Shown in pieces: positions 10,250-20,386 of a stretch of DNA of 64,000 nt (its first letter is position 1; every line of letters begins with the position of its first letter). A program made the position numbers and the translations under genes. The DNA comes from Pseudovirgaria hyperparasitica (Eukaryota; Ascomycota; Dothideomycetes; Acrospermales; Acrospermaceae). The notes beneath the pieces are model-generated. The model made no database searches. It saw only the letters and a list, made by a program, of their open reading frames with translations, and was not told the DNA's origin. The stretch lies in contig NW_022985556.1 of the NCBI RefSeq assembly GCF_010093815.1, positions 1,296,805 to 1,360,804 of the forward strand, given 5' to 3'.

Positions 10250-12386
10250 ATGCTACACACCTTCGGCCAAAATGCACGAGGTGTATCGATATGCGAGACA
10301 CTCTGAACTATCTCACAGCCGACGAAAAACACTTTCAAGTCCAAGTGATACGATATACAGACATTTGGCGCCAGTCCAAAATAACGAGCCCTAATGGCAC
10401 AGAATAGATCTTTGTGACAGGGGTGCCACACACATCATATGGTCGCACGAAACTCGACACATGGATTAGAACTCATCGCAGGCTATTCAAAGAAATTTCT
10501 TATCCAACTCAACCATTTCCCGGTTTCGAGACACGATACTTACTTAATAACACGGCATGACTTATGAGGAAAAACGGACATTTGTTATTGACAGCATACA
10601 TAATCATCATTTAGCGAGGAGTTGACAAGGGTTTACCAGGAGGTATGGGGTTTATGGGGAGTGCTACATCACGCACAAGGCTATTGCCACAGGGAGGTAA
10701 TGCCACGGCAAAAAGTATGTCAATATCAGAAACTTTCGGTACTCGAAAAGTCGTTACTACTGCTCACCGTCTTCCCGTCTGTCTATCTGTCTACATTTCT
10801 TGCTCTCTACGCTGACGTGACTCATGCTTTGATATTTGTCCAGCCGTCACAGCAAAATACGGTCCATAGAGCCTTTCATGCATTAATCAGACCCCAGTTC
10901 ACATCTCCATTACCGTCTGAAACTCCACCCCTCCCCCTCCCCACAACTGTCCCCAGTCCCAACGCTCACCTCCCCTCATAAAAACACCAAACACCAACAC
11001 CGAATCCCCAAACCCTGGCCATCCCCTCCTTCCATTCATGCACTCACTCGCCCACTCATCCACTCACTAAACACACTATAATATCACGCAAAATCCATCC
11101 ATCCCTCCAGCCACCCACAACAAAACAACACAACACACCATACACCAAAACCCCCCGGAAGTAGTCACAATTAGCGAAATCAGACATGCTTACACATACT
11201 CTCCATGGCACCGTGGTCCGGCCTTGTATGTATGTATGGTACGCGCGGCCAGAGAGCGGGGTTCAAGCTTGGATTGGCGGGATTTTAGGTGAAGATTTGG
11301 TGGATTTGGGAATTTCGTGGATGGGCGGTGTGAGATTGGGGGTCGTGGTGTGGTGTGGTTTGGTGCGGAGGGTGTTGATTGATTGGTCGGTTTGGGTTTG
11401 TGTCAATGGGCGAGTGGTATGGTGGGGAGTGATGCATTTTTAGGGAATGTCCGTGTATGTATGTATGTGCGTTTAATGTACGTTTATGTATGTATATGCA
11501 TGTGTATGTGTATGTACATGCAAGTGGAGCAAACACAGCCTTGGCGAGGCTGAGGTGTGTGGTCACCGAGCTAGACAGGGCAGGGTTTATCTTTTTTATT
11601 TTTTCCAAAAAAAGAAGTATCACAACTTATATAATTTCTAGTATGCGATATAGATTAGGGTTTTTCAAATCTGTGTTTTACTTGGAGGTGTTATGGATAA
11701 GATAAGAATTGCTATGCGGACGTAAGTTCGGAGGATAAGGAGTGGAGAGTGGTATTTTGTTTGTTTGTTTGTTTGTTTATTGCTTGGCGCGACATTCTAC
11801 TCTGCCTGAGAAAGAGGGTGAGAGAAGAATGCACTATCTCCAAGACACGCAACTATAAACGAACATATCCCGTACCATTGCCCTCCTCCAGCTACTAGGA
11901 AAATAATCCAAGCATCGTTAACACCGTCTAAATGTTGCGATAGATGGATGGAAGGATGAGTCTAGTCTAGTGTATTAAGGACGAAGCTAGGCATCATGCA
12001 TGGACCGGGTGAAGCGAGAATGTCGCTTGTCCGGCAGCGCTAAGGAACGGACGCTACGACGGAGATGGTGAAAGCAGCGAGTGGAAGCGAGGATGGAAGG
12101 ATACGGGGCGTGGAAGGAGTTCTAGTTTGCGATGGGATTCATGGTGTGTGAGGCGGGTGGGGGCTGGCGGGAACTGTGGGAATGGATGGATTGCCTGCGG
12201 CTGACGATGAGTGGACGGTGCGGCGAGTACGTCTTGTCTATGCTCAGAAATTAAGACCATCTAAGGAGATCAGAGAATGTGAGACTGGTGGATGTTTGTG
12301 ATAGCGAGTGATACTGACAACTAGCTAGCTACCTGTAGGCCCGCAAGAACTGCAAGACACCCAGTCCGCCAACATCGGTATTGTCT
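10250..12386. other. Intergenic region, 2.1 kb, with opposed C-rich and G-rich blocks
   Basis: No coding region can be supported. About 10,905-11,160 is strongly C/A-rich on the + strand, and about 11,280-11,450 is strongly G/T-rich. TATG-type simple repeats lie at about 11,455-11,520 and a GTTT run at 11,755-11,779. Frames here are low-complexity and lack family resemblance. Confidence 0.6.
11755..11779. repeat. (GTTT)n microsatellite
   Basis: About six GTTT units in a row. Confidence 0.9.
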
Positions 12387-14405
12387 CTATCCTGCGAATC
12401 CTCCTCTGGCCATCTTTTTTGCCCGTTGCTCCCGTCGACTATGATTCGCGCGGGACGACTTATTTGCCTCTTTCCTTGCACGATTCTGCTGTGCTCCTCC
12501 TCGTTGTCCATCGCTTCTCGTGGACGCTTCTGAGCCTCCTTGCGGTCCGCCTCGACCACCTCGTCCGCGGCCACGCCCGCCCCTGAAGCCGCCTCTTCCA
12601 CCTCGGGTACGGTCACTGGCATGCCGTCCGTCAGAATCGTCAGTTTCCTCTGTCTTTGTCCATGACTGCGGCGTGAGATCACGCTGCTGACCGGTGAATG
12701 ATGTGTACTTTGCCTCAAGTTTCTTTATTTTACGGGGATCGCGTGCGAGCATGACAGCCCAACCTTCGATTGACTCGTCTGTCATGTTAGTAGAGATTCG
12801 CAGCCCGTCTCTCTCCTTGCTTCGTCGTGTCAATGCATCGCGGCTGAAGACTTGGGGGGTGCTCGTGTAGGCCTTGAAAAGAACTTCCTCGTTGCCAGAG
12901 TCTGCTTCCTCGGCGCCGGGCTCGACGGTGCCACCGACATCTTCGGCATCGTAAGTGTCGTCCCGCTCGTCGTCGTCGGAGTCGAATGCTGCGAGCGCAG
13001 AAATGATGGCGGCTTTGTTGGGCGCACTTTCGCGGTTCGAGAGGAGGTCGTCGGCGGTGCCTTTGTCTTTGCGGCCGAAGTGCAGTTTGGATACGTCGAC
13101 GGCAAGCCGGTCGAATTCATCATCGTCATAAATGTTGCGACGTACGGGTATCGTCGGTTCCGGGGCCGGTGGCGTGGAGCGAGGTGCGAGGTCTGATTTT
13201 TGTAACTGTGTTGCAATATCATTCCTATAATAGCTGTTACTCTGATGCGAATTTGGCAGGGCGCATGAAACATACAATTCCTCTGTCCTGTCGGCAGACT
13301 TAAGATGAGCCGGCAGGGACTCCTCCAATAGGTGTGCTATAACTTCCTCTACGTTTTCATTGTACTCATTCAGAAGCTTCGCAACGAATCCTGTTCCAAG
13401 GTCGGGGAAAAGGTCCTGGATCTGTGTTATGAGACTCATTCGATGCATGTGCATCTCAGAAGTTGAGGGTTCTTCTCGGGATTTTCCCTTGTCGACCTTA
13501 GGCTTTGGACGTCTCCTTGGTCTACGTAGACTTGGCTGTTGGAATACCGACAATGACGCAGCAGTATTCCGTGCTCTAGTAGCTTCTGATGAAGTTTGCT
13601 TCCCCATAACATGAATGAATGCAGTATTGGTCACCAAATTAACTAGAAGCGTGTTCGCGGTCTTACTCGCCTTTTGAGCAGCTTCAGTGTGCGTCCTTAG
13701 GCTGTAAAGATGATCTGACAGAATAGAGAAGTTTGGCTTGCTGCTATGGAGTAGTCCTGAGAGTCCTAGGTACAATGTGACGACTAGACAGGGCCGGGTG
13801 TCCAATGAAGCCTTGTCGTATGCCGAAGTGAGAGCATCAACGAAGTCTGAACCGACCATGAAGAATGCTGCAGCATCTGGCGATGCCCGGAACAAGTGAA
13901 TGATTCTCCTCATATCCGGCCCGGCAGCTTCAGGTCTCTCGGACTCGAGTTTCGTGATTAGGATACTCTTGATCTTATGCAAAGACATCTCCATACTTGG
14001 GCCATGTCTTTCGAAGAAGCTCTTTAGCAGGGTTCTGAGGCTCTCACTGTGAGGGTAGGCGTGCGACAAGTCTGCAAAGAATTCCCAATGCATCAATGTA
14101 GGTGACACTTGGCTGCCAAATATTCTATGTACCAATAAGAATGCACTCTTCTTCAATTGGTAAATGCTGTCGTTATTCAATCGTGTCTCACTACTTCCCA
14201 ATGACGCTGATTCTCGAAAGAACGATAGCAAATACATATCCAGAATGCCTGGTGACGTTGCAACTCTGGCAAAGCTCTCATCTGGAAGCCGCAGATATAG
14301 CTCTGATAGAGATGCCCAGGCCTTTATACAGGCTTCCCATTCTGGAGGGGCAAGCTCCAAACGAAGCTTCACCGATGGAACTGGTGCGAGCGGCGGGAGA
14401 GACAT
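12387..14405 (-). CDS. cue3: CUE-domain ribosome-quality-control factor (Cue3/ASCC2-like)
   Basis: This is a single-exon frame of 672 residues. In yeast, Cue3 (Rqt3) is the ubiquitin-binding member of the RQT complex with the helicase Slh1 and Rqt4, which splits collided ribosomes after Hel2 ubiquitylates uS10; ASCC2 is the human counterpart. The N-terminal 270 residues are helical and ASCC2-like. The CUE domain lies at about 323-365, with the MFP-type motif as LFPDLG and the closing dileucine in EVIAHLLEE. An acidic linker follows (about 480-510), then an RGG/RGR-rich tail (about 600-640) typical of RNA binding. The start gives a clean N-terminus, and the gene faces the rps20 gene across about 410 bases. 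The orthology call rests on architecture; a more distant CUE protein is possible but less likely. Confidence 0.82.
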   Translation of the reverse strand: MSLPPLAPVPSVKLRLELAPPEWEACIKAWASLSELYLRLPDESFARVATSPGILDMYLLSFFRESASLGSSETRLNNDSIYQLKKSAFLLVHRIFGSQVSPTLMHWEFFADLSHAYPHSESLRTLLKSFFERHGPSMEMSLHKIKSILITKLESERPEAAGPDMRRIIHLFRASPDAAAFFMVGSDFVDALTSAYDKASLDTRPCLVVTLYLGLSGLLHSSKPNFSILSDHLYSLRTHTEAAQKASKTANTLLVNLVTNTAFIHVMGKQTSSEATRARNTAASLSVFQQPSLRRPRRRPKPKVDKGKSREEPSTSEMHMHRMSLITQIQDLFPDLGTGFVAKLLNEYNENVEEVIAHLLEESLPAHLKSADRTEELYVSCALPNSHQSNSYYRNDIATQLQKSDLAPRSTPPAPEPTIPVRRNIYDDDEFDRLAVDVSKLHFGRKDKGTADDLLSNRESAPNKAAIISALAAFDSDDDERDDTYDAEDVGGTVEPGAEEADSGNEEVLFKAYTSTPQVFSRDALTRRSKERDGLRISTNMTDESIEGWAVMLARDPRKIKKLEAKYTSFTGQQRDLTPQSWTKTEETDDSDGRHASDRTRGGRGGFRGGRGRGRGGRGGPQGGSEASTRSDGQRGGAQQNRARKEANKSSRANHSRREQRAKKMARGGFAG

Positions 14406-14818
14406 AATATTTGGCGTAGTAGAGTACCAAGGAGATTTAAGAGCAATGTCATGCCAGAACGTTTGTATTCATTGCGAACCCCGGAAACAGTGATGGAGAC
14501 ATGTATCATGGAGTCACCGCGTCAAGAATAAAGCGGTAACCGTATTCGGCAGGCTATTATCTCGCCTGAGGCATAAATACTAGCCACACTCTGACTAGCG
14601 CTGCCAAGATTACACTCGTACTCCCCACATCGCTTGCGAAATTCGAAACTACATTGAACTGCTCCTACAACAACCGCAAAAAAACTACCGGTCATCACGT
14701 AACAGTGATCAGAACAGATCCGAGTCGTGACTGGAACATATAATGTTAGTCTATCTCTTCAACCCTCACGTTTCTAGCATTTGCGACACGTCGATCTAAC
14801 ATTTCCATAGCCGCCAAA
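14406..14818. promoter_or_regulatory. Shared divergent promoter region of cue3 and rps20
   Basis: The 413 bases between the two start codons must hold both promoters and both 5'UTRs. A pyrimidine/A-rich stretch at about 14,640-14,700 and the context CCGCCAAAATG mark the rps20 side. A 5'UTR intron ending TTCCATAG (14,804-14,811) is possible for rps20. Confidence 0.6.
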
Positions 14819-15226
14819 ATGTCATACGAGAAGCCTTCCAAGGGCGGCGATTTCGAAGCCCCCAAGATCCATAAGATCCGCATCACCCTTACCTCGCGCA
14901 AGGTCAACTCGCTTGAGAAAGTCTGCCAGGAGCTCATCGAACGCGCAAAGACGAAGGACCTCCGCGTCAAGGGCCCAGTCCGCCTTCCTACCAAGAAGCT
15001 CAAGATCACGACCCGTAAGACTCCTAACGGTGAGGGTTCCAAGACCTGGGACACCTTCGAGATGAGAATTCACAAGCGCCTGATTGAGTACGTCTTTCTT
15101 ATCGCACTCCAAACCTGGCAAATACTGACATAGATTTTCAGTCTTAACGCACCCACCGAAGTCGTAAAGCAGATCATCATCAACATCGAAGCTGGTGTCG
15201 AAGTTGAGGTCACTATCGCTGCTTAG
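14819..15226 (+). CDS. rps20: 40S ribosomal protein S20 (uS10)
   Basis: Exons 14819-15087 and 15142-15226 give 117 residues, the normal eukaryotic length. uS10 sits in the head of the small subunit near the mRNA entry side. The family core [14 protein letters not shown] is present, followed by [34 protein letters not shown] and the C-terminal VEVEVTIAA. The intron splits the Asp codon of RLIDL. Lysines at 5 and 8 in the flexible N-terminal tail correspond in position to those that are ubiquitylated in yeast and human uS10 during ribosome collisions; the modification here is inference. The ATG is in an excellent context and nothing better lies upstream. Confidence 0.97.
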
Positions 15227-16425
15227 ACGGGGTCATGCGAGGATCTGTTGGAGGTCCGAAAAGAGGATTATCTAGTTCAAGTAGGACAATCTCAATGGCA
15301 TCGGATACATCATAAACATCTGCAAGTGAAGTAAAATGGTTATTGGCCTGCTAATATGAAATTCGACATGCTTCTCAAAGATATGGACGTAAGCATGTAT
15401 ATGTTATGTGACATAGCAAGTCGCTCGGCTTACTACGACCTTGGACGAAAACTTAACAAAGCGTACCTGAGACTTACAATTGCCACAACAACGACTTTTC
15501 ACATTACAGCTACGACAAGGACGCCATTCAGCGCCAATAAATATTCGGTTTTTGCGCTCCAGGTAGCCAAGGGATATATGCAACGATTCACGTTGGAAAG
15601 TCTCCCGCGCCTGAGATGATCACTCTTGTCTTGGGCCCAAAATCTGTAGAGCGTTCCGGACAAGAAACCCTAATTCTGACTTCGACGGCATACATAAGCC
15701 ACGCAAGACTGACCCAACGACGACTACCTCTGGAGACCTTTGAGGCATATATGATACGTACCTAGCGGTGTCCTGGATTCATCGGAGTATTAACTCTGAA
15801 AGCGTTCTTTCAAAAGCTGCTCAGGACTTCGATTTTGGAGAAGATATCGTTTGGGATTGATCAGAGGAAAAGTTATCATGTTGTCCAAGCAGCCACTACG
15901 CATATGGCTATGGAAATACCAGAGAGTTCTCACTCATTCAAGATCATGAATTAGTACCTGCTTAAAATAGACTGGGTTCAACCGCGTTTCATTTGGAGCG
16001 CACCGTTAATATTGGCGCCTCAAGCATATCGGCTTTTGGTGTCTATCCAGAAGGCGAACTTACGTAAGGATCGCTTTTATCGCCACATTCGTACTAGCTT
16101 CGGTATTTGATCTGCCCCCTACGAGAATGTCATCAATGCGCCATCCTGAAGCTTGTATGTCGGCGTCTTTAGGAGTTCATCTACAGATGGATGATCACAA
16201 AAGATCCATAATACAGATAGGTACGATCGTACTGTCTGTCAAAAGCCGGATTAACAATCGACTGTTGTGATCTTATTAGTTGGTATATAACGAAACATTT
16301 GGTACACGTGGAAGACCTATATAAGCCGTCGCACGACTCCAACATAAACCACTATCAAATACTTGATACCTGAAAACACACAAGGCTCCTCACCTTCATA
16401 ACAACTCAAAACCCAATCATCAAAC
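15227..16425. other. Intergenic region, 1.2 kb
   Basis: I see the 3' flank of rps20 and, at the right end, the promoter of the next gene. No supported coding region; short frames at about 15,356-15,619 lack resemblance to anything. Confidence 0.55.
16318..16325 (+). promoter_or_regulatory. TATA box of the ABM-like gene
   Basis: TATATAAG lies about 100 bases before the start codon at 16426, followed by a C/A-rich leader, the usual layout of a well-expressed fungal gene. Confidence 0.6.
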
Positions 16426-17069
16426 ATGACAGTCACTCAAATCATTCAGTTCCCAGCACACGATGCAGCCGCCACGCTCCAAGCTATCAACAAAGCTGCA
16501 CCTGAGGATGTCATTCAAGGCACTCTGATCCAAGATAAAAGCACCGCGCAAGCGATTGTCGAATGGCAAGGCACAAGCGATGAGATCGCACCCGATGTCC
16601 CATCCTCAAGCAGCTTCCGCATCGACCTCGCCCGCCCAGCCCTCGGCCCTAAAGGCCCTGCTACAGCTCCAGTAGTCGAATATGTTCATACCTTCTTCCC
16701 AGTCTCAAAGGTCACGCCAGAGTTCAAGAAGAAAATCGAAGACGACTTTGTAAGGTTCAATGAACTGTTCCTCATGATCGGCTTGGTAGGCGAGATGGGA
16801 TGCACCATGGGCTGGTCGGTCGACGAGGTGAACTATGCAGGGATTGAGGGTGAGAAAGCAGTAGGGTTCGTCGTTATTAGGGGTTGGGATACGATGGCGA
16901 ATTTTGAGAAGGTTATGAGCTTGGACAAAACTCGGGAAGTGTTGTCGATTCTGTTTGGATGGGGAGCACCGTATAAGATGGTAAGAATCACTTATTGTCC
17001 GAACTATTGATTTACTAACGAAAATAGTGGCACGTTGCGAGAGAGGATGGTGCTAGAGGCTCACTTTGA
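16426..17069 (+). CDS. ABM-like dimeric alpha/beta-barrel protein
   Basis: Exons 16426-16980 and 17028-17069 (intron GTAAGA, branch TACTAAC, AAATAG) give 198 residues. Splicing replaces an unspliced tail with WHVAREDGARGSL, so the last residues follow YKM directly. The layout recalls fungal proteins with an antibiotic-biosynthesis-monooxygenase-type barrel: a first strand TVTQIIQFPA, a central helix with FKKKIEDDFVRFNELF, then GWSVDEVNY, KAVGFVVIRGWDTMANFEKVM and the terminal PYKMWHV. No signal peptide is visible. A clear TATA box and leader precede it. It is convergent with the next gene, 187 bases away. Actual chemistry cannot be told from the sequence, since many members of this fold have no known reaction. 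Confidence 0.75.
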
Positions 17070-17256
17070 ACTCGAATTGGGTTTCTGAGCTTATACAGTG
17101 CGTTGTCATCACATCAGATATACATGTCTTGATACATTTATGTAGTCAACGAATCAATAATTACTCTGATTGAATATACTGAGAGCTATAACCCTGAATC
17201 GAATCATCCAAATAGCATCAAAAATCAAACCCCCAACCCCCAAGGACGCTTATTAC

Positions 17257-18573
17257 TTACTTCAAATTCGCAAGCAGTGGCGAATCGGCCTTTACAAACA
17301 CAGCATTCCCTGGCTGAAGCGTCGCAACTGAAATATGCGGCCACGTGAGGCCTCCAAAGTTCAGCGATACATTCTGAGAATACTGGATTTGTGTATACGA
17401 TAGTTTGACGGTAGTGTTGTGAGACACATTTCTCTTGAGCTCGACAAGGAACTTAGGAGTAGAGACCTTGTCGACACGCGAAGCCTCCGAGGAGAGTAAT
17501 TTCTTCGTGGGATGCGCTGCGTAATGGCCCTCAGGGATGACGACATCAACCAACACAGTGGAAATCCAGTATGTGACTTTCATGCTAGCGCCATGGGCGT
17601 TGGGAGCGGGCAGCGGATTTCCGGGTGGACCTTGCAGAAATGCGATGTTGGCAGTTCCGCCACCAGGAAGTGCATTGGTACCTTCTGTGGATAATTCAAA
17701 TCTTATGTGTTCCTTAACCTGTTTCTTAGAGCTGTTCGTATTTGCGATCCTGAGTACTTCGTTGGGATTTTGAAAGATGGCTTGTGTGAGTGCGCCAGAC
17801 TCGTTGAACTTGGTGAAGTCTTGTGGAATACGTAGCTGAGTTGGCTCGAATTTGAGGTTAGCAAATGCGGTGACTTGGCTGTCTGGATTGCCTATCGTGA
17901 AGGGAATGATCGACACAGTTCCAAAATCTGGAGCTCCTTGTACCGGGGGTCCTGTAGGCTCAATGCCCTGAGCGTTAATGGTAGTACCATGAGGAATAGA
18001 TCCCATGCGAGAGATGGTTCCCGTTGGTACATCAGGGTTCACGGTCTGTGGCGTTCGGACGAAAAGACCTTGCTCGAAGTGGATGGGAATGGGAGTTGGT
18101 AGATCTGCTTTGCCTGTATCTTTGTTGAGCCTGTCGGAGATCTGCTGTGTGTAAGGAACAGCCTTGAGATTGAGGTCTGGTTGTCCAGCAAAGCCACGGT
18201 TTGGTACGTCACCAATGTCTTGTAGGAAGGTCTGCTTCTCCGTGGTGAGGTTAAATTCGAGGATGTTATCCGTAAGACCTGATCCACTGGTGTTAGGACG
18301 AAATATCATATTCATTCCAGTACCCTGGAATGTCCCAACGAACTTCGATAGTATGCCCAGAGAGCCCTCTACCAGAGGATTGACTGGGAGTGGCTCAATG
18401 ACAGGTCCAGGGGCTATAGGAACTTGAGGGGCCTCTCTCGCTCTCGCGACGGTAATATCATCTACTTGACGAATCTTGAACGAGTCTGCTATTGTCAGGC
18501 TATTCGTTGGACCTTGCACCTCCACAGAGGGAGGCGATCCGCTCGTTGGTGTAACGGTAGTCTCAACGCTCAT
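17257..18573 (-). CDS. Conserved hypothetical protein (438 residues)
   Basis: I cannot name the function. The frame is open up to 18945, but the Met at 18573 is chosen because a TATA-like stretch lies at 18691-18700, about 120 bases upstream, and the upstream part reads like untranslated DNA. The protein has a Ser/Thr/Pro-rich start and then SLGILSKFVGTFQGTGMN, which resembles the opening Gly-x-Trp/Phe-x-Gly strand of nitrobindin- or lipocalin-like barrels; that is a weak hint only. Other visible features are repeated beta-strand-like segments, RMGSIPHGTTINAQG, a Gly/Pro-rich loop near FLQGPPGNPLP, and a basic C-terminal third. There is no signal peptide or membrane segment. Its 5' flank was the landing site of the transposon block that starts 500 bases upstream. 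Confidence 0.75.
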   Translation of the reverse strand: MSVETTVTPTSGSPPSVEVQGPTNSLTIADSFKIRQVDDITVARAREAPQVPIAPGPVIEPLPVNPLVEGSLGILSKFVGTFQGTGMNMIFRPNTSGSGLTDNILEFNLTTEKQTFLQDIGDVPNRGFAGQPDLNLKAVPYTQQISDRLNKDTGKADLPTPIPIHFEQGLFVRTPQTVNPDVPTGTISRMGSIPHGTTINAQGIEPTGPPVQGAPDFGTVSIIPFTIGNPDSQVTAFANLKFEPTQLRIPQDFTKFNESGALTQAIFQNPNEVLRIANTNSSKKQVKEHIRFELSTEGTNALPGGGTANIAFLQGPPGNPLPAPNAHGASMKVTYWISTVLVDVVIPEGHYAAHPTKKLLSSEASRVDKVSTPKFLVELKRNVSHNTTVKLSYTQIQYSQNVSLNFGGLTWPHISVATLQPGNAVFVKADSPLLANLK

Positions 18574-19070
18574 GGTGATAGTAGAACTGAAAGGTGTTAT
18601 AATGTAGGTAGATGAAGCAACAATCAAAACAACTTGTGAAATAAAGTCTATGGCAATTATAGATGGAGGATGATAACATAGGAAAGGGTGGTATATATAA
18701 TGCTCGGGCTCTCTCTTATAGGTAACTCTGTTCAGCCTCTCCAATGGGGGCTGAGATCCTAGACTGTCAGGCTTCCGAGTCATAGGAGGCCGTAAATGAT
18801 CTATCAACCAGTGCACGCCGTACCAATGCCATCTCTGGCCAGGTATGGATTCCTCGTGATGCCAGCCTACACAGTCAGCGCGATACTGGAATGAAACTTT
18901 TGACCAATGGGAGTGGAGTCGAATCAGCTTGGTAAGAATTTCCATCGACTGCCGCTGGATCGAGAACAGTCTTGTGAGCGTTATACGACGCTGAAATACG
19001 TGTTTCAGTCGAGGCGTTCAATCCTATATAAATATGAAGCGTGCACGGCAAAATGACGTGATGTTTGTGG
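18574..19070. other. Promoter region of the minus-strand gene, up to the transposon insertion point
   Basis: It contains a TATATATAA stretch at 18691-18700 for the minus-strand gene and otherwise normal-composition host DNA up to the 8-bp duplication at 19071. The insertion may have separated this gene from distal upstream elements. Confidence 0.55.
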
Positions 19071-19078
19071 TCTACCAG
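19071..19078. repeat. Target-site duplication of the hAT element, left copy
   Basis: TCTACCAG here matches exactly 44629-44636; 8 bp is the diagnostic length for hAT elements. Confidence 0.9.
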
Positions 19079-19103
19079 CAGACTTCGGCATATACAATCG
19101 GAT
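19079..19103 (+). repeat. hAT terminal inverted repeat, left
   Basis: It starts CAGACTTCGGCA and matches the inverted right end over about 25 bases with two internal differences, one of them a C-to-T change as RIP makes. Confidence 0.9.
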
Positions 19104-19489
19104 ACAATCCGAGGGCCTAGATTAGGATTATATGATTAGTCACCCTAAAAGTACGGATTAAGCTTAGAATCTACGCTAAGGGATTAAGATTACTTATATT
19201 AAATTAAATTAAGTATATAATAATTACCTAAATAGGAAGGAGATAGGGAGACCAAGAGATAAATATATCTATTAGAATGGTATATATAGTCGCTTATATA
19301 CGACTTTAAGTTAAAATCCGAGGAAATAGCTAAAATCTAAGACTTTTTAACTAAATCCACGTCTACTAAGTAGAGTCGATTACCATATAGAACGGAAAAG
19401 TATATTATTAGCCTTACGACTTAGATAGACTATAAATTAATAAGTCCTTTATCTATCTATAACTTTAAGTAGAGTACTAGCTAAACTAT

Positions 19490-20109
19490 TATAGAATAAA
19501 GCTTTACTCGGTAAGTAGTAATTATATCTCTAGCCTTACTAAAGGCACGCTTATACTTATAACTTAAGGCTAGGATACTTAAGACGTCTATCGCTAGTTA
19601 ACTAAGTTAAGGATAGTTATTCTAATAAGCTATCTAGAAGGCTATTAGTATATTAGTCTATTTACTATTATAGCCGATAGAAGGTTTACGTTACTAGTAG
19701 ATAAGCTTATCCTTAATAACTTTATATTAGTCTTCTTCTAGTAGTTCGGAGTACTAAGAAATAAAGCTATTAATATCCGTAGTAGTAGAGTTATAATATA
19801 CTACTCTTAGTATTATATTCATCGTTATTAAAGTCTATATAGGTATCTCTTTACCTATCTATCTCTTATACTACTACTAGTATTATCTAAAGATAGACTT
19901 AGAGTCCTTAAAGTCATCCTACGTACTTTGATAGAAGGTTTTTAGATTTAGATAAAGGTTTATAGTAGCGTAGTATATAGGAGACTTATTAAGTATAATA
20001 AAGTATTTATTTATCTTTAACTAACTATTATTAATAGTAATAATTATATAATTACCGTTAGCGAGCGTCTCCGCTATTATCTTATCTTTATCTACTAAAT
20101 TAGATACTA
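19490..20109 (-). pseudogene. hAT transposase, C-terminal part, RIP-inactivated
   Basis: The reverse-strand reading near 19,505-19,592 gives LAIDVLSI, then KRAFSKARDIITTYR, the conserved hAT dimerisation region. Further upstream, around 19,925-19,975, is a stretch resembling the SPIYYAxxxLxP segment of hAT cores. Many in-frame stops come from CAA/CAG/TGG codons turned into TAA/TAG, as RIP does. Confidence 0.75.
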
Positions 20110-20119
20110 TATACTATAT
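20110..20119. repeat. Target-site duplication of LINE A, 5' copy
   Basis: TATACTATAT recurs at 36834-36843 next to the LINE's (ATT)n tail. Confidence 0.65.
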
Positions 20120-20355
20120 AAAACTTCTTTTACATCCCCAAGAGGCTAACTTGGTCCATTCGGGGTAATACAGCGAGATACATACCTTAATTAATAGAGC
20201 ACACCGAGTATACTAACTACTACTATATATACGTATGTATAGCGTCGAAACTAAGACGTTATCGCCGTGTAAAGATATATATATACCCTCTTAAAATCCT
20301 CACGGAGATAGAGGCATGGACTATACTACTAGAACGCTAATACGCTAACCCCCTT

Positions 20356-20386
20356 TTATTAGTTAAGGGTAGCCCTTAACTAATAA
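20356..20386. repeat. 31-bp palindrome, copy 1 (LINE A, 5' region)
   Basis: The arms are TTATTAGTTAAGGG and its exact reverse complement, with centre TAG. It lies in the 5' region of LINE A at the place matched by copy 7 in LINE B. Confidence 0.9.

Noticed and set aside
11186-11443. 85-codon frame in the G/T-rich block
   Set aside because: Low-complexity Val/Gly/Trp composition follows from the base skew; there is no conserved feature.
18574-18945. Upstream extension of the minus-strand gene by 124 codons
   Set aside because: A TATA-like box lies inside it, and the extension has no protein-like pattern; the Met at 18573 is a better start.
20356-20386. Palindromes as rho-type terminators or as CRISPR repeats
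   Set aside because: The DNA is nuclear fungal, the copies are kilobases apart without spacers, and they lie inside transposons.
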